A DNA stretch of 64,000 nucleotides, taken from Branchiostoma belcheri. Taxonomy: Eukaryota; Chordata; Leptocardii; Amphioxiformes; Branchiostomatidae. Numbering within the stretch: position 1 is the first letter of the stretch; every line of letters starts with the position of its first letter. A program made the translations under genes and the position numbers. Below are positions 62,758-64,000 of this stretch, one piece after another. The DNA lies in NCBI RefSeq assembly GCF_001625305.1, contig NW_017804353.1, positions 5,559,276 to 5,623,275 of the forward strand, written 5' to 3'. The notes under the pieces are model-generated. The model did no database searches. It had not been told where the DNA came from and saw only the letters and a list, made by a program, of their open reading frames with translations.

Positions 62758-64000
62758 TAGATGTGCTTTTCAATTGATATACCTTTCGTTACAGCGATAT
62801 GCGCTTTTCAATTGATATACCTTTCGTTACAGCGATATGCGCTTTTCAATTGATATACCTTTCGTTACAGCGATATGCGCTTTTCAATTGATATACCTTT
62901 CGTTACAGCGATATGCGCTTTTCAATTGATATACCTTTCGTTACAGCGATATGCGCTTTTCAATTGATATACCTTTCGTTACAGCGATATGCGCTTTTCA
63001 ATTGATATACCTTTCGTTACAGCGATATGCGCTTTTCAATTGATATACCTTTCGTTACAGCGATATGCGCTTTTCAATTGATATACCTTTCGTTACAGCG
63101 ATATGCGCTTTTCAATTGATATACCTTTCGTTACAGCGATATGCGCTTTTCAATTGATATACCTTTCGTTACAGCGATATGCGCTTTTCAATTGATATAC
63201 CTTTCGTTACAGCGATATGCGCTTTTCAATTGATATACCTTTCGTTACAGCGATATGCGCTTTTCAATTGATATACCTTTCGTTACAGCGATATGCGCTT
63301 TTCAATTGATATACCTTTCGTTACAGCGATATGCGCTTTTCAATTGATATACCTTTCGTTACAGCGATATGCGCTTTTCAATTGATATACCTTTCGTTAC
63401 AGCGATATGCGCTTTTCAATTGATATACCTTTCGTTACAGCGATATGCGCTTTTCAATTGATATACCTTTCGTTACAGCGATATGCGCTTTTCAATTGAT
63501 ATACCTTTCGTTACAGCGATATGCGCTTTTCAATTGATATACCTTTCGTTACAGCGATATGCGCTTTTCAATTGATATACCTTTCGTTACAGCGATATGC
63601 GCTTTTCAATTGATATACCTTTCGTTACAGCGATATGCGCTTTTCAATTGATATACCTTTCGTTACAGCGATATGCGCTTTTCAATTGATATACCTTTCG
63701 TTACAGCGATATGCGCTTTTCAATTGATATACCTTTCGTTACAGCGATATGCGCTTTTCAATTGATATACCTTTCGTTACAGCGATATGCGCTTTTCAAT
63801 TGATATACCTTTCGTTACAGCGATATGCGCTTTTCAATTGATATACCTTTCGTTACAGCGATATGCGCTTTTCAATTGATATACCTTTCGTTACAGCGAT
63901 ATATGCGCTTTTCAATTGATATACCTTTCGTTACAGCGATATGCGCTTTTCAATTGATATACCTTTTGTTACAGCGATATGCGCTTTTCAATTGATATAC
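62758..64000. repeat. 38-bp tandem satellite, about 32 copies, continues past the window
   Basis: The unit contains GCGCTTTTCAATTGATATAC followed by CTTTCGTTACAGCGATAT. Unit starts at 62796 and 62834 fix the 38-base period, which holds to the end of the window. Almost all copies are identical. Exceptions are a diverged first unit (62758-62795), a 2-base insertion (GATATATGCGC) near 63898, and one C-to-T change near 63966. Each unit holds the palindrome CAATTG. Confidence 0.97.

Noticed and set aside
62758..64000. Regular 38-bp repeats resembling a CRISPR array
   Set aside because: Units follow head-to-tail with no variable spacers, and the surroundings are eukaryotic. This is a satellite.

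Overview
The window looks like an invertebrate deuterostome genome, most likely amphioxus (Branchiostoma). The intron-rich genes match animal families (PSMD5, CCDC180, KICS2). A bacterial-type radical SAM gene has been split by introns. The intergenic and intronic DNA is full of SINEs, LINE tails, foldback MITEs and minisatellites. A roughly 1 kb block appears twice around a sequence gap with a few percent divergence, as expected when two alleles of a very polymorphic animal are assembled side by side. The species call is an inference; no rRNA or mitochondrial marker is present.

Layout. 1-15.2 kb: no convincing protein gene; foldback elements, a composite GGTT/GGCT microsatellite, a LINE 3' fragment, a tRNA-like SINE, and the duplicated block around a 20-N gap (12200-12219). 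15.3-19.7 kb, minus: an 8-exon PSMD5 (proteasome base assembly chaperone), complete and in frame. 19.7-20.35 kb: a compact head-to-head promoter. 20.36-37.7 kb, plus: a 37-exon CCDC180 (coiled-coil, DUF4455/DUF4456 type), in frame over 1,534 codons. 40.0-48.0 kb, minus: an 8-exon KamA-family (lysine 2,3-aminomutase-like) radical SAM gene with a probable mitochondrial leader, convergent with CCDC180. 51.8-61.5 kb, minus: KICS2 (C12orf66), the KICSTOR subunit; 10 exons found, and about 29 residues expected from the human protein are not found. One KICS2 intron carries a LINE insertion whose 5' half is inverted (twin priming). 61.7-62.4 kb: a 10-bp-period minisatellite. 62.76-64.0 kb: a nearly perfect 38-bp satellite that runs off the window end.

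The four genes do not form a pathway. PSMD5 (26S proteasome assembly) and CCDC180 (probably cilium/sperm related) share a promoter region. KICS2 acts in nutrient control of mTORC1. The KamA-like enzyme is the most unusual gene: both aspartates that hold the lysine side chain in the bacterial enzyme appear to be replaced, so its substrate is probably not lysine. Several foldback elements with unrelated ends carry 9-bp target duplications, pointing to Mutator-like mobilisation. One of them lies directly against a KICS2 splice donor.
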